Positions 34,587 to 45,455 are shown, counted from the first letter of the stretch. The stretch: 64,000 bases of DNA from Sediminibacterium ginsengisoli (GCF_900167075.1 NZ_FUWH01000007.1:1-64000), one strand, 5' to 3'. Translations and numbers: made by a program. Notes: generated from the sequence alone by a model not told the origin.

Positions 34587-35459
34587 ATGGCAGTATTAGT
34601 GAACAAACAATCGAAGATCATTGTTCAGGGCTTTACAGGAACTGAGGGTACCTTCCACGCTACCCAGATGATTGAATACGGTACCAATGTAGTAGGCGGT
34701 GTAACCCCGGGTAAAGGCGGCAGCTCTCACCTGGATAAACCTGTCTTTAATACTGTAGCTGATGCAGTAAAAAGCACCGGTGCTGATGTCAGCATCATCT
34801 TCGTGCCGCCTGCATTTGCAGCAGACGCCATCATGGAAGCCGCAGAAGCAGGCATTGCACTGGTTGTTTGTATCACAGAAGGCATCCCTGTACAGGATAT
34901 GGTGAAAGTTAAAAACTACCTGCAGGGTACCAAAACACGCCTGATCGGGCCAAACTGCCCGGGTGTAATCACCGCAGGGGAAGCGAAAGTAGGTATCATG
35001 CCAGGCTTTATCTTCAAACCAGGCCGCATCGGTATCGTTTCAAAAAGCGGTACCCTTACTTACGAAGCAGCTGACCAGGTGGTTAAAGCCGGTCTGGGTA
35101 TCAGCACAGCTATCGGTATCGGTGGTGATCCGATCATCGGAACCCCTACCAAAGAAGCGGTAGAATTACTGATGAACGATCCTGAAACAGACGGTATCAT
35201 CATGATCGGTGAAATCGGCGGCAGCATGGAAGCAGAAGCAGCACGCTGGATCAAGGAAAACAAAACCAAACCAGTTGTAGGTTTCATTGCAGGCCAGACA
35301 GCTCCTCCCGGCCGCCGTATGGGTCACGCCGGTGCGATCATCGGTGGCGCAGACGATACTGCAGCCGCTAAAATGAAGATCATGGCAGAATGTGGTATCG
35401 ATGTTGTAGCCAGCCCGGCTGATATCGGAAAGACCATGGCAGAAGCACTCAAAAAATAA
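34587..35459 (+). CDS. sucD: Succinyl-CoA synthetase alpha subunit
   Basis: A 290-residue TCA-cycle subunit that binds CoA and carries the phospho-histidine. CoA-site [14 protein letters not shown] is near the N-terminus, and the active-site histidine is in RRMGHAGAI (His247). Full length. The beta subunit gene sucC, adjacent in many bacteria, is not in this neighbourhood; sucD has its own promoter-like element and terminator. Confidence 0.97.
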   Translation: MAVLVNKQSKIIVQGFTGTEGTFHATQMIEYGTNVVGGVTPGKGGSSHLDKPVFNTVADAVKSTGADVSIIFVPPAFAADAIMEAAEAGIALVVCITEGIPVQDMVKVKNYLQGTKTRLIGPNCPGVITAGEAKVGIMPGFIFKPGRIGIVSKSGTLTYEAADQVVKAGLGISTAIGIGGDPIIGTPTKEAVELLMNDPETDGIIMIGEIGGSMEAEAARWIKENKTKPVVGFIAGQTAPPGRRMGHAGAIIGGADDTAAAKMKIMAECGIDVVASPADIGKTMAEALKK

Positions 35460-35477
35460 ACTTCAGCATCTCATATC

Positions 35478-35515
35478 AAGAGCCCGGTTAACCTGATTAA
35501 CCGGGCTCTTTTTTT
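35478..35515 (+). terminator. Terminator of sucD
   Basis: A 14-bp perfect stem (35478-35491 with 35497-35510), 5-base loop, continuing into a run of T. Confidence 0.92.
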
Positions 35516-35632
35516 AAATACTGGCCTGGTTTTGGTATAAAAGGCATGAATCATGCAACGCAGGTTGTGTAATTCCGCTCAATCGGGCATCCTTAATCAC
35601 AACAGTGTATTTTCACCCAAAAATCCTACAGC

Positions 35633-38600
35633 ATGGCATGGAAGAAATTTTGTATCGTAGTCGGCTTATTTTGCTCTGTAACGGCATTGTCAGCACAACG
35701 GAGCGCAGATACGGCATTTCAAAAAGAATGGCTTGAGATCGACACCCTTATTGTAGCACGTAACCTGACCAAATCGGCTCTCACCAAAGTAGAAACGATC
35801 TACGGTAGAGCAAGGCAGCAAAACCTGTATCCGCAGGTGATCAAAGCCCTGATCTACCGTTACTCACTTCAAAACGAAGTGGAGGAAAACGCCAGCCTGA
35901 AAAAGTTCAGTTCCCTTGAAAAAGATATCAGCCAGGCAACCGATCCTGTTCAGAAAAGTGTACTGCACGCGCTGGCGGCCAAATATCTTAACCAGTATTT
36001 TAACAACCAGCGCTGGGTAATCTACAATCGTAAATCAACAGAAAATTATACCCACGCCGATCTGAGCACCTGGAGCGCCGCTGATTTTGAGAAAGCCATC
36101 GCCCGTCATTTCATTGCCAGTCTCGAACCCCATGCTGCATTGCTCCGGACAAACGTGCAGCATTATGCAGCCGTACTGATCAAAGGCAGCAATATCAGCG
36201 CCAGGCCTACCTTATACGATGTGATCGTTCATGAAGCTCTTTACTATTTTACCTCTGCCGCCGCTTTTTCCAGGAATGCACTTCCTGCTTTCCTGGTTAC
36301 CGATCCCGCCCTGCTGGCCGATTACCGGCAATTTGCCACAACACGTTTTTCGGTTAAGGATACTACTCTTCCAGATTACAAAGCATTACTGCTCTATCAG
36401 CAACTCATCCTTGCCCACCTCGATGATGCAGACAAGACCGCTTTGTCTTATGCCGATATCGAGCGGATCCAATGGGCTTATGAACATGCAGGGTTCAATT
36501 ATAAAGAAGACCGTTATGTGCAGGCTTTGAAAAACGCCGCGGCAACATACGGCAGTCACCCCGCTGCTGCCAATGCCTGGTATATGCTGGCTGTTTATGA
36601 AAACGATAAGGGTTACAGGTACACTCCGTTCGGAGACAGCACCAACCGCTATGCGCATGTAAGGGCAAGGCAGATCATTGAGAGAGCTGTTCCGCTTTTT
36701 GATAAAAAAACAGAAGGCGTCATCAATATGCAGAACCTGCTGCTGCAGATCAACAGAAAAGAATTAAGCACGGAAACAGAACAGGTCAATCTTCCCGGCC
36801 TACCCTTCCGTGCACTTGTATCTTACAGGAACATCAATACATTATATGGCCGCATTGTGAAAATAGACGACAATGATGCGATCAGGAATAAGTACTGGCT
36901 CGATGGTTACTGGAAAAAAATAACGGAGCTGCCGGTATATAAAACATTCACACAGCCGCTACCCGCCACAAATGATCACCAGCGGCACGCTACCGAGATC
37001 AGGATCGACGGGCTGCCATCCGGCAATTATACCATCATCGGCTCTTCAGATGCTGCATTCAGCGACACTGCAAGTAAACTCAGCATGCAATTCTTCTCCG
37101 TTTCGAATATCGCTTATATCCGCAACGGGAACGACTTTTTCGTCGCCGACAGGCAAACAGGCGCTCCGCTGGCCGATGTAACTGTTACGATCTCGAAAGG
37201 CATTTACAATAACAAAGCCCAGATGGTGGTGTTTCAACCTTACGCCACCCGAAAGACGGATAAAAACGGTTTTTTCAGATTTGCCGGTAAAGAGCGCGAC
37301 GGCTCCTTCAGATACACTTTTGTAAAAGACAAGGAAAAACTCGATCTGCGCGAAAACGATTATATCGTGTATGAAAACGACACGGAAAATGAAACTGAAG
37401 AAAATATAAAACGGCTGGAAAAGAATAACAGCCGGGTTTACTTCTTTACAGACAGGTCCATTTACCGCCCGGGCCAGACCGTTCAGTTCAAAGGGATCGC
37501 AGTAACGCGGGATCGTGCGAATGGCCAGAGCAAACTGATCGAGACACATGATTCAGCATGGGTTTACCTGAAAGATGCCAACCGGAAAAAAATCGATTCG
37601 CTTCGCTATGCACTCAACAGTTATGGTTCTTTCAGCGGACGTTTCAGCATTCCGCAAAACCTGCTGACAGGACAGTTCAGTATCGAAGCCGGTGGGTTTA
37701 ATCAATCAGCCACTTATTTTTCAGTAGAAGAATATAAACGCCCTACTTTCAATGTAGCATTCGACAAACCCAAAGGCAGTTACCGTTTAAATGATTCCAT
37801 TACAGTAAACGGAACAGCAACCGCTTACGCAGGAAATAAGATAGGTAATGCCAAAGTAATTTATACTGTAACCAGGAATGCCCGTGCACTATATCCATGG
37901 TTACGTACAATGCCATTACCTGCCAGAGAGATCAGCCATGGCGAACTGGTTACGGATGCAGACGGCAAATTCTCCATCCCATTTGCAGCACTTGCAGATG
38001 ATATTACCGACCGCAGCGGAGAACCGGTATTCAGTTTTACGGTTAAGGCAGACATCACCGATCCGGGTGGTGAAACCAGAAGCAGCAGCATCAGTATCCG
38101 CATCGGTTACACTTCACTTTTACTCGCTGTAAATACACCTGTGATGGCAGATGCGGACAGCCTGAAAAAATTATCCGTATCGGTTACCAACCTGGCAGGT
38201 GAAAAAGAACCTGCTATGGTGAACATTCGTTTCTATCAGCTTCAGGCCCCGGATAAAACATTACGGAAAAGATACTGGCAACGTCCGGATCAGTTCAGTA
38301 TGACGCGTAGTGAATTCGAGCGTTACTTCCCCAATGATGAATATGAACATGAAACGGATTATACTACCTGGAAAGTTGCACGTAACGCCGGGGAGTATAC
38401 AGTGAATACAAAAGATACAGAACAATTTAACGTTACAGGCCTCCAGCCCGGCACTTATAAAATTGAATCCATCACCAGGGATAAACATGGCGACACAGTG
38501 AAAGACATCCGTTATATGCAACTCTTCCAGGCTTCAACAGGGAAGTTTCCTGGTCCGGGTATTGACTTCAGCTACAACATTAAAGATGTAGTGCAGCCTG

Positions 38601-41600
38601 GCGAAAAAGCTGTATTTCTTGCCGGAAGTAATGTTAACAACCTCTATGTGATCAGGAAAACCACCAAACCTTCAGACAGTAAAGGAAGTTACAGTTACCA
38701 GGAAAGACAGAAGGGTGCTGAACAACTCGTTTACACACCCGCAGAAAATGATCGCGGTGGTGTGGTGATCGATGAGGCATATATCTACAATAATCGTTTG
38801 TATACGCATCAGTACTATGTAAATGTGCCATGGAGCAATAAAGACCTGAAAGTAACATATACCAGCTACCGCAATAAAACAGAACCGGGCAGCCGGGAAA
38901 AATGGACCGTATCTGTAAAAGGCAATAAGGATTCTGCTGTGAATGCAGAGTTGCTCACCAGCATGTATGATGCTTCGCTGGATCAGTTCAGGCAGAATAA
39001 CTGGAGCGTGCCACTGCTCTGGAAAACCACAGCAGCATCGGGGCTTTTTTCAGGCAGCAATAATTTCAATTCCGTTAATTCCAATGAGAACTATATTGAC
39101 CTGCATTTACTTGACTTGCCTGTAAATACCTATTATCAGCTGGCTACAGATATTGCACAACTGCTGATGGATAACGACAAATTGAAAAAATACAGTCGTT
39201 ACTACGAGCTTGCACAGGCATACAGCATGGGCCGTTCGGATGGTGCGCTGAACGAAGTGGTAACTGTTGGCTACGGCGCTTCTAAAACTGCGAGCCGTGT
39301 TGTGCTGCGGGGTGCTGCAAGTGCATCTCCGGCAAACGCACCATTGATGGTCCTCAATGGAAAGGTAGCGGGCCTGGAAAGCGTGAATGCAGATGATGTG
39401 AAAGACGTAAGTGTTCTGAACGCAGAAAATGCAACGGCATTGTATGGAAGCGCAGGTGCAAATGGCGCGATCATCATCGCTACCAAACCAGGGTCATCAG
39501 AACCTGTAACCCCAAGAACAAACCTGAACGAAACAGCGTTTTTCCTGCCACATCTTTATACAGATTCATCAGGTAATTACAATTTCAGCTTCACCATACC
39601 TGAAGCGCTTACTGAATGGAAATGGATGAGCTTTGCACATACGAAAGATCTCGCCATGGGCACTGCCTCTGCTTCTGTAATCACACAGAAAACACTGATG
39701 GTACGTCCGGGTATGCCCCGATTCCTGCGCGAAGGAGACAATATCGAACTCACCACACGCATAGTAAATACAGGCGACAGCGAACTTACAGGACAGGTTA
39801 CACTTGAACTGCTGGATGCGGCCACACTTAAACCTGTTGATGGCTGGTTCCAGAATATGTTCCCGGTACAGTATTTCACAGTGGGGGCAGGTAAAACAAG
39901 TGCGCTCAAGTTCCCGATACAGATTCCGTTCAGCTTCAACAAACCGCTGATCTGGCGTTTTGTGGCACGTGCAGGTAATTTCAGCGATGGCGAGGAGAAT
40001 ATCATTCCGGTGGTAACCAACCGTACACTGGTAACCGAAAGTCTGCCGCTGTATGTAAGCAAAGACACTACCAGAACGTTCCGCTTCGACAAACTGCTGA
40101 ACAATTCAAGTGAAACACTCACACACGAAGCGCTTACTGTTGAATTTACCGGTAACCCCGTATGGTATGCCGTGCAGTCTTTGCCTTATCTCATCAATTA
40201 TCCGTATGAGTGCGCAGAACAAACCTTTAATCGTTTTTATGCGAATACTCTCGCGGCTTATATCGTGAACAGCAACCCGGCTATCAGAACAGTATTTGAA
40301 GCCTGGAAGAAAGATACCGCATCACTGAAAAGTAATCTTGAGAAAAACCAGGAACTGAAGCAGTTGCTCCTACAGGAGACGCCCTGGGTAATGAACGCGG
40401 TTTCCGAGAACGAGCAGCGCAGGAATATCGCTCAGTTATTCGACATGGCCGCACTGAACAGCCAGTCGGATCTTTTCATCCGGAAACTGCAGGATCAGCA
40501 GCTTCCCGGTGGTGCATTCAGCTGGTTCAAAGGTGGCGGAGAAGACAGGTATATTACCAACTATATCCTCACCGGTATCGGCAAACTGAAAAGACTCGGC
40601 GCGCTTACCCCAGACCTGGCACTGCGCATGCAAAGCCTGATCGGAAATGCGGTGACTTATCTTGACGGGAGGATTGCAACCGATTATTTCAACAGAATGG
40701 CTGCATCGAAAATAGCCACGTCGCAGCAGACCATCAGCACAACAGAAATACAATACCTGTACATGCGCAGCTTCTTTGGTAATATCCAGCAGTCTGCTGC
40801 TTCAAAAACAGCATTCAGCTATTATTATGAACTGGGTAAAAAAACCTGGAATACACAGAACCTGTACAACAAAGCCATGCTCGGTATTGTTTACCTGAAG
40901 AACAATGAGAAAACGTTTGTAAACAATTATATTCTTCCCGCAGTGCTTGAGAATTCGGTTACGGATGCTGCGAAAAACAGTGTATACTGGAAGAACCGCC
41001 AGACCTGTTTCTGGTATGAATCGCCGGTAGAGCACCAGTCGATGATGATCGCTTTCCTGCAGGAAATGCAGCAGAACCAGCCGCAGAAAAATATTACTGA
41101 TAAAATAACAGCGGCAAGAACCTGGTTACTGCTAAACAAACAGACCAATAACTGGAGAACCACCGTTGCCACTGCCGATGCATGTTATGCGCTGCTCAGC
41201 GGCAACGAAAGCTGGCTGAACAACAGCAGAAAGGTGAGCATTACACTGGGCAATTATACCATCAGCAGCCAGGATAAACCTGCAGAAGCAGGAAGCGGTT
41301 ATTTCAAAGAAAGAATCGATAGTAAAAATGTGACACCACAGATGGGCAATGTTACGGTAACAGTCAGCTCAGCCGGAAACAAAAACAGCCAGCCTGCCTG
41401 GGGCAGTGTTTACTGGCAGTATTTCGAAAACCTGGATAAGGTCACCACTGCCGGCGGGCCATTATCCATCACAAAAAAGCTTTTCCTCGAAAAGAACACA
41501 GACAAAGGAAAAGTACTGACAGCCCTTGAAGAAAACGCAGAAGTAAAAGTGGGCGACAAGATCGTTGTCCGCATGGAGATCCGCAGCGACCGCGATATGG

Positions 41601-41881
41601 ATTACGTGCATCTGAAAGACATGCGTGCAGCAGCCATGGAGCCTGTTAACGTGCTCAGCGGCTATAAATGGCAGGACGGGCTCGGTTACTACGAAAGCAC
41701 CAAAGATGCAAGCAGTAATTTCTTCATCAGCAACCTGCGAAAAGGAACCTATGTGTTTGAATACCCGGTATTCATCACGCACTCAGGAGTTTTCTCTGCA
41801 GGCATTGCCAATATCCAGTGCATGTACGCACCGGAATTCACAGCCCATTCAAACGGTATTACCCTTAGGGTAGCTAATTAA
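35633..41881 (+). CDS. Alpha-2-macroglobulin family protein with embedded SusC-type plug segment
   Basis: A 2082-residue exported protein; the first 21 residues (MAWKKFCIVVGLFCSVTALSA) are a signal peptide. A helical N-terminal region (to about 400) is followed by macroglobulin domains, including the MG2 motif TDRSIYRPGQTVQFKG near residue 605 and a bait-region-type domain at about 1080-1180. At about 1203-1290 there is a segment strongly like a TonB-receptor plug: LNEVVTVGYG (from 1207), then NATALYGSAGANGAIIIATK (1267-1285). Next comes the A2M domain (about 1310 on) and a thioester-type motif YECAEQ (Cys1527-Gln1530) at the head of a helical TED-like domain. It should trap or sense proteases in the periplasm. 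No PBP1c gene is beside it. It is followed by its own terminator. Confidence 0.92.
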   Translation: MAWKKFCIVVGLFCSVTALSAQRSADTAFQKEWLEIDTLIVARNLTKSALTKVETIYGRARQQNLYPQVIKALIYRYSLQNEVEENASLKKFSSLEKDISQATDPVQKSVLHALAAKYLNQYFNNQRWVIYNRKSTENYTHADLSTWSAADFEKAIARHFIASLEPHAALLRTNVQHYAAVLIKGSNISARPTLYDVIVHEALYYFTSAAAFSRNALPAFLVTDPALLADYRQFATTRFSVKDTTLPDYKALLLYQQLILAHLDDADKTALSYADIERIQWAYEHAGFNYKEDRYVQALKNAAATYGSHPAAANAWYMLAVYENDKGYRYTPFGDSTNRYAHVRARQIIERAVPLFDKKTEGVINMQNLLLQINRKELSTETEQVNLPGLPFRALVSYRNINTLYGRIVKIDDNDAIRNKYWLDGYWKKITELPVYKTFTQPLPATNDHQRHATEIRIDGLPSGNYTIIGSSDAAFSDTASKLSMQFFSVSNIAYIRNGNDFFVADRQTGAPLADVTVTISKGIYNNKAQMVVFQPYATRKTDKNGFFRFAGKERDGSFRYTFVKDKEKLDLRENDYIVYENDTENETEENIKRLEKNNSRVYFFTDRSIYRPGQTVQFKGIAVTRDRANGQSKLIETHDSAWVYLKDANRKKIDSLRYALNSYGSFSGRFSIPQNLLTGQFSIEAGGFNQSATYFSVEEYKRPTFNVAFDKPKGSYRLNDSITVNGTATAYAGNKIGNAKVIYTVTRNARALYPWLRTMPLPAREISHGELVTDADGKFSIPFAALADDITDRSGEPVFSFTVKADITDPGGETRSSSISIRIGYTSLLLAVNTPVMADADSLKKLSVSVTNLAGEKEPAMVNIRFYQLQAPDKTLRKRYWQRPDQFSMTRSEFERYFPNDEYEHETDYTTWKVARNAGEYTVNTKDTEQFNVTGLQPGTYKIESITRDKHGDTVKDIRYMQLFQASTGKFPGPGIDFSYNIKDVVQPGEKAVFLAGSNVNNLYVIRKTTKPSDSKGSYSYQERQKGAEQLVYTPAENDRGGVVIDEAYIYNNRLYTHQYYVNVPWSNKDLKVTYTSYRNKTEPGSREKWTVSVKGNKDSAVNAELLTSMYDASLDQFRQNNWSVPLLWKTTAASGLFSGSNNFNSVNSNENYIDLHLLDLPVNTYYQLATDIAQLLMDNDKLKKYSRYYELAQAYSMGRSDGALNEVVTVGYGASKTASRVVLRGAASASPANAPLMVLNGKVAGLESVNADDVKDVSVLNAENATALYGSAGANGAIIIATKPGSSEPVTPRTNLNETAFFLPHLYTDSSGNYNFSFTIPEALTEWKWMSFAHTKDLAMGTASASVITQKTLMVRPGMPRFLREGDNIELTTRIVNTGDSELTGQVTLELLDAATLKPVDGWFQNMFPVQYFTVGAGKTSALKFPIQIPFSFNKPLIWRFVARAGNFSDGEENIIPVVTNRTLVTESLPLYVSKDTTRTFRFDKLLNNSSETLTHEALTVEFTGNPVWYAVQSLPYLINYPYECAEQTFNRFYANTLAAYIVNSNPAIRTVFEAWKKDTASLKSNLEKNQELKQLLLQETPWVMNAVSENEQRRNIAQLFDMAALNSQSDLFIRKLQDQQLPGGAFSWFKGGGEDRYITNYILTGIGKLKRLGALTPDLALRMQSLIGNAVTYLDGRIATDYFNRMAASKIATSQQTISTTEIQYLYMRSFFGNIQQSAASKTAFSYYYELGKKTWNTQNLYNKAMLGIVYLKNNEKTFVNNYILPAVLENSVTDAAKNSVYWKNRQTCFWYESPVEHQSMMIAFLQEMQQNQPQKNITDKITAARTWLLLNKQTNNWRTTVATADACYALLSGNESWLNNSRKVSITLGNYTISSQDKPAEAGSGYFKERIDSKNVTPQMGNVTVTVSSAGNKNSQPAWGSVYWQYFENLDKVTTAGGPLSITKKLFLEKNTDKGKVLTALEENAEVKVGDKIVVRMEIRSDRDMDYVHLKDMRAAAMEPVNVLSGYKWQDGLGYYESTKDASSNFFISNLRKGTYVFEYPVFITHSGVFSAGIANIQCMYAPEFTAHSNGITLRVAN

Positions 41882-41898
41882 AACAGATACCACCAGTG

Positions 41899-41930
41899 AA
41901 AAGCCCTGCGATTGCGGGGCTTTTTGTTTT
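41899..41930 (+). terminator. Terminator of the alpha-2-macroglobulin gene
   Basis: An 11-bp stem with one G-T wobble (41899-41909 with 41914-41924), 4-base loop, then a T-rich tract. The next gene starts only 23 bases beyond the tract. Confidence 0.85.
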
Positions 41931-41952
41931 TTATTTGTTGCACCTTTGCCGG

Positions 41953-43008
41953 ATGCAGGTAGATTATATTGTTGTTGGACAGGGGCTATGCGGTACGTTC
42001 CTGAGTTATTTCCTGGTACAGGCAGGGTGTTCGGTATTGGTGATCGACGAGAGCCGGCCATACAGCGCTTCCAAAGTAGCCAGCGGTGTGATCAATCCTG
42101 TAACCGGCCGTCGGATCGTAAGAACCTGGGAGATAGAAAAGCTGATGCCATTTGCGGTTGACACTTACCGCCGGCTGGAAAAAGAGCTGGAAGTTTCACT
42201 GATCCGTCAATGCAATATTCTCGATTTCCACCCCACGCCGCAGATGCAACTCGCATTTGCCGAGAGAATTCCTGTAGAAAAAGAATACCTGCGTATTCCC
42301 GATAACAGTGATCAGTGGAAAGAGTATTTCGATTATCCTTTCAGTATCGGGGAGATCAATCCCTGCTGGCTGATAGATCTGCATCAATTACTGGCCGGCT
42401 GGCGCGCGAAACTTTCTCAGCAGCAATCACTTCTTGAAGAACGCTTCAGCCTGGAATACTGTGAGATCACCCCGGAGAAGATCACCTATAAAGACATCAG
42501 TGCATCCGGCATTTTCTTTTGTGATGGAACGGAAGGTTTCGATAATCCGTATTTCAGCATGCTGCCATATGCACGAAACAAGGGCCAGGCAATCATTGCG
42601 CATATACCCGGTCTTCCGCGCACCAATATCTTCAAGCAGGGCATCAGTCTTGTACCCTGGCAGGAAGAGCATTTCTGGATCGGTTCCACTTATGAATGGA
42701 ATTTCAAAGACCTGCAGCCCTCGCCGGAATTCAGGCAAAAGGCAGAACAACAACTGCAACACTGGCTTCGACTTCCTTATACCATTGTTGACCATATCGC
42801 ATCCGAACGCCCGGCCAATATGGAACGCAGGCCATTTGCGGGACTGCACCCATTAATGCCGTCTGTTGGCATCCTGAACGGCATGGGAACAAAAGGCTGT
42901 TCTCTGGCGCCCTATTTTGCAGCAGAACTGGCGCAACACCTTGTACACCAGGCGCCGCTCACACCACAGGTGGATGTAAGAAGATTCACAAGAATATTAA
43001 GCCGGTAA
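41953..43008 (+). CDS. FAD-dependent oxidoreductase, DAO fold
   Basis: A 351-residue flavoprotein. It opens MQVDYIVVGQGLCGTFLSYFL, the dinucleotide-binding beta-alpha-beta loop, followed by SKVASGVINPVTGRR. The ERRPFAGLHP motif and the ILNGMGTKGCSLAP FAD-closing motif near the C-terminus are those of DAO-type (D-amino-acid-oxidase-like) enzymes. The substrate cannot be told. I start at 41953 (MQVDYIV) because the flavoprotein fold begins right there, whereas the longer in-frame reading adds a hydrophobic stretch encoded across the terminator. A CACCTTTG element (41941-41948) ends 4 bases before this ATG. Confidence 0.88.
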   Translation: MQVDYIVVGQGLCGTFLSYFLVQAGCSVLVIDESRPYSASKVASGVINPVTGRRIVRTWEIEKLMPFAVDTYRRLEKELEVSLIRQCNILDFHPTPQMQLAFAERIPVEKEYLRIPDNSDQWKEYFDYPFSIGEINPCWLIDLHQLLAGWRAKLSQQQSLLEERFSLEYCEITPEKITYKDISASGIFFCDGTEGFDNPYFSMLPYARNKGQAIIAHIPGLPRTNIFKQGISLVPWQEEHFWIGSTYEWNFKDLQPSPEFRQKAEQQLQHWLRLPYTIVDHIASERPANMERRPFAGLHPLMPSVGILNGMGTKGCSLAPYFAAELAQHLVHQAPLTPQVDVRRFTRILSR

Positions 43009-43036
43009 ATTTTATCTTAGTTCCAAATCAACCTAT

Positions 43037-43441
43037 ATGAGCAAAACGTCGGAAGACACGTATACCATTCCGCTCTCGTACCGGAAAATGGAAAACATGC
43101 ACATTGTATTCTGGCTTTTCAAAGATGTAGCATGGTGTATGATCTGGAAGCCACTGGGTATCATCATGATCTTTCCTACCCTGATCATTTCCATCGTGAT
43201 TGCATGGCGCACGAGGCACCTGATGTCTGAACGCTGCCATAACCTTGCCATTACTGTCTGGATCACAGCCAATTCCTACTGGATGATCAGCGAGTTCTTT
43301 CATTTCGACAGCCTGCCGGTCTGGGGCGACTTCACCTTTAAACACCTGACACTCATTCCTTTCTTCAGCGGCCTGCTGATGCTGGCTTATTATTACATCT
43401 ATTGGCAACCTACACACAGGCACGAAAAAGAAACCATGTAA
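43037..43441 (+). CDS. Small integral membrane protein, unknown function
   Basis: A 134-residue protein with three or four predicted TM helices (about 25-42, 45-60, 70-90, 105-125), a polar N-terminus and a His/Glu-rich C-terminus (PTHRHEKETM). It starts 28 bases after the flavoprotein gene and is probably co-transcribed. I recognise no family. Confidence 0.75.
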   Translation: MSKTSEDTYTIPLSYRKMENMHIVFWLFKDVAWCMIWKPLGIIMIFPTLIISIVIAWRTRHLMSERCHNLAITVWITANSYWMISEFFHFDSLPVWGDFTFKHLTLIPFFSGLLMLAYYYIYWQPTHRHEKETM

Positions 43442-43508
43442 TTTTACCAGTCAACACAAATCCGTACCAGTATTAACACTGAACCATTAATTTCATAAAA
43501 AAAGACCT

Positions 43509-45398
43509 ATGACAATACGTGCTATTACGCATTTGAGAAAAAAGGCATTCAGGGGTTTTATGTTCCTGGTAATGCTCACCGCAATAACGGCACATTCTTC
43601 TGCACAGAAGGCCGTTAAGAAGTATGATTTCACCATGGATCTGAACCAGATCGACAAAGACCGTTTTGTGGTGGAACTGTTAACCCCGGCGATCACTGCA
43701 TCAACCATCCATTATTATATTCCAAAAACAGTACCCGGTACTTATTCGGATGATAACTACGGCTATTTTGTTGAGGAACTGAAAGCCTTCGATAAAAACG
43801 GCAAAGAACTTACAACCGAGCATCCGGATGTAAATACCTGGAAGATCAACGATGCCAGCAAGCTGTACCGCATCACTTACAAAGTGAACGATACTTATGA
43901 TGCGGCAGAAAGAAAAGAAAAAGTATTTGAACCCGCCGGTACCAATATCCAGAAAGACACCAGCTATGTGATCAACACACATGCGGTTCTCGGTTATTTC
44001 GAAGGGATGGAGCAGATTCCTTACCAGCTTACCATCAAACATCCTGAAAGATTCTATGGCTCGACAGCCATGACAGATCATGACCAGAGCCGCACGGCAG
44101 ATGTATTCCGCACGGGAACTTACGGCGAGATCGTAGACAACCCGATCATGTATTGCGAGCCTGATACAGCAACCATTAAAGTAAACAACGCCGAAGTAGT
44201 GATCTCTGTTTATTCACCCAATAAAGTGATCCGCGCAGCCGCACTGGCCAAACACCTTGATACATTGCTGCAGGCGCAGGGAAAATATATCCGCAGTAAG
44301 CTGCCGGTAGACAGGTACGTGTTCATCATCAACCTGACCGACAAAGGAACTTTATCCGGCTCTATAGGCGCACTCGAGCACTCATACTGCTCATTCTACA
44401 ACCTGATAGAACGCGCGCCGGAGCAGTTCATGCCGCAGTTCAAGAATATGGCTGCACATGAGTTCTTCCATATCCTCACACCACTGAATGTTCATTCTGA
44501 AGAGATCCAGTATTTCGATTTCGCACACCCGAAAATGTCTGAACATCTCTGGCTTTATGAAGGAACAACCGAATACCATGCACATGCTGCGCAGGTGAGG
44601 GCAGGTATGATCACCCCTGAACAGTTCTTTGCAGAAATGGGCGGCAAGATCACCAGTTCCAGGATGCAGTACAAAGACACGCTTCCGTTCACCTTCATGA
44701 GCAAGCATGTGCTCGAGCCGGAATATGCACCGCAATACGGAAACGTATACGAGAAAGGTGCACTGATCGCTATGGCACTGGATCTGCGCTTAAGGCAGTT
44801 ATCCGGCGGCAAGTACGATATCATCAGCCTCGTTACCGATCTCTCCAAAAAATACGGGAAAGGAAAACCATTCAAAGACAGCGAACTGTTTGATGTGATC
44901 GGAAAACTGACCTATCCGCAGATCAAGGATTTCCTGACTACCTATGTAGGAGGTTCTACCCCGCTGCCGCTGGAAGAGATCTTTGCTTCCGCAGGTATCA
45001 AATGGGATAAGGAACAACCGTTCCAGGTATATAGCCTGGGTGGTTTCAGGGCACGTGCCGGCAATGGCAAGCTGATCATAGCCAGCACTGCTACACTGAA
45101 CGATATCGGTAAAAAAATGGGCTATGCAGTAGGTGACACTATTCTTGCGATCAACGGCAGGCCTGTAGACATCAACAATTTTATGCAGGTACAATCCGAG
45201 TGGCAGAAAGCCGTTAAAGCAGGTGATGATCTTACCGTTACCGTAGCAAGAAAAGAAGGCGATGCCAGCAAAAATATTGAGCTGAAAACAAAAGCTGAAA
45301 CCATTACTCAGCGCCGCCTCAACGTCCTCTCCTTCGATCCGGCAGCTACCCCTGAACAGGTGAAGCTCCGCAACGAATGGCTGAATATAAAAAGTTAA
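43509..45398 (+). CDS. M61 family peptidase with C-terminal PDZ domain
   Basis: A 629-residue exported metallopeptidase with a signal peptide ending SSAQ. An N-terminal beta domain (to about 200) is followed by the gluzincin catalytic core: zinc motif HEFFH (317-321) and the third-ligand motif LYEGTTEYHA (Glu351-Glu355). A PDZ domain at about 515-600 contains GYAVGDTILAINGRPV. M61 members are glycyl or alanyl aminopeptidases; here the enzyme probably acts in the periplasm. A strong bidirectional terminator follows. Confidence 0.93.
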   Translation: MTIRAITHLRKKAFRGFMFLVMLTAITAHSSAQKAVKKYDFTMDLNQIDKDRFVVELLTPAITASTIHYYIPKTVPGTYSDDNYGYFVEELKAFDKNGKELTTEHPDVNTWKINDASKLYRITYKVNDTYDAAERKEKVFEPAGTNIQKDTSYVINTHAVLGYFEGMEQIPYQLTIKHPERFYGSTAMTDHDQSRTADVFRTGTYGEIVDNPIMYCEPDTATIKVNNAEVVISVYSPNKVIRAAALAKHLDTLLQAQGKYIRSKLPVDRYVFIINLTDKGTLSGSIGALEHSYCSFYNLIERAPEQFMPQFKNMAAHEFFHILTPLNVHSEEIQYFDFAHPKMSEHLWLYEGTTEYHAHAAQVRAGMITPEQFFAEMGGKITSSRMQYKDTLPFTFMSKHVLEPEYAPQYGNVYEKGALIAMALDLRLRQLSGGKYDIISLVTDLSKKYGKGKPFKDSELFDVIGKLTYPQIKDFLTTYVGGSTPLPLEEIFASAGIKWDKEQPFQVYSLGGFRARAGNGKLIIASTATLNDIGKKMGYAVGDTILAINGRPVDINNFMQVQSEWQKAVKAGDDLTVTVARKEGDASKNIELKTKAETITQRRLNVLSFDPAATPEQVKLRNEWLNIKS

Positions 45399-45413
45399 CA
45401 TCCCCGTTCAACT

Positions 45414-45455
45414 AAAAAAAGGACCATTCCTGTTTCAGGAATGGTCCTTTTTTTT
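45414..45455. terminator. Bidirectional terminator (M61 / 45497 gene)
   Basis: A stem of seven A plus GGACCATTCCTG pairs with CAGGAATGGTCC plus T-run around a TTT loop (45414-45432 with 45436-45454). Confidence 0.92.

Noticed and set aside
41896-41952. Earlier start for the FAD oxidoreductase
   Set aside because: The extra residues are encoded across the terminator stem of the preceding gene.
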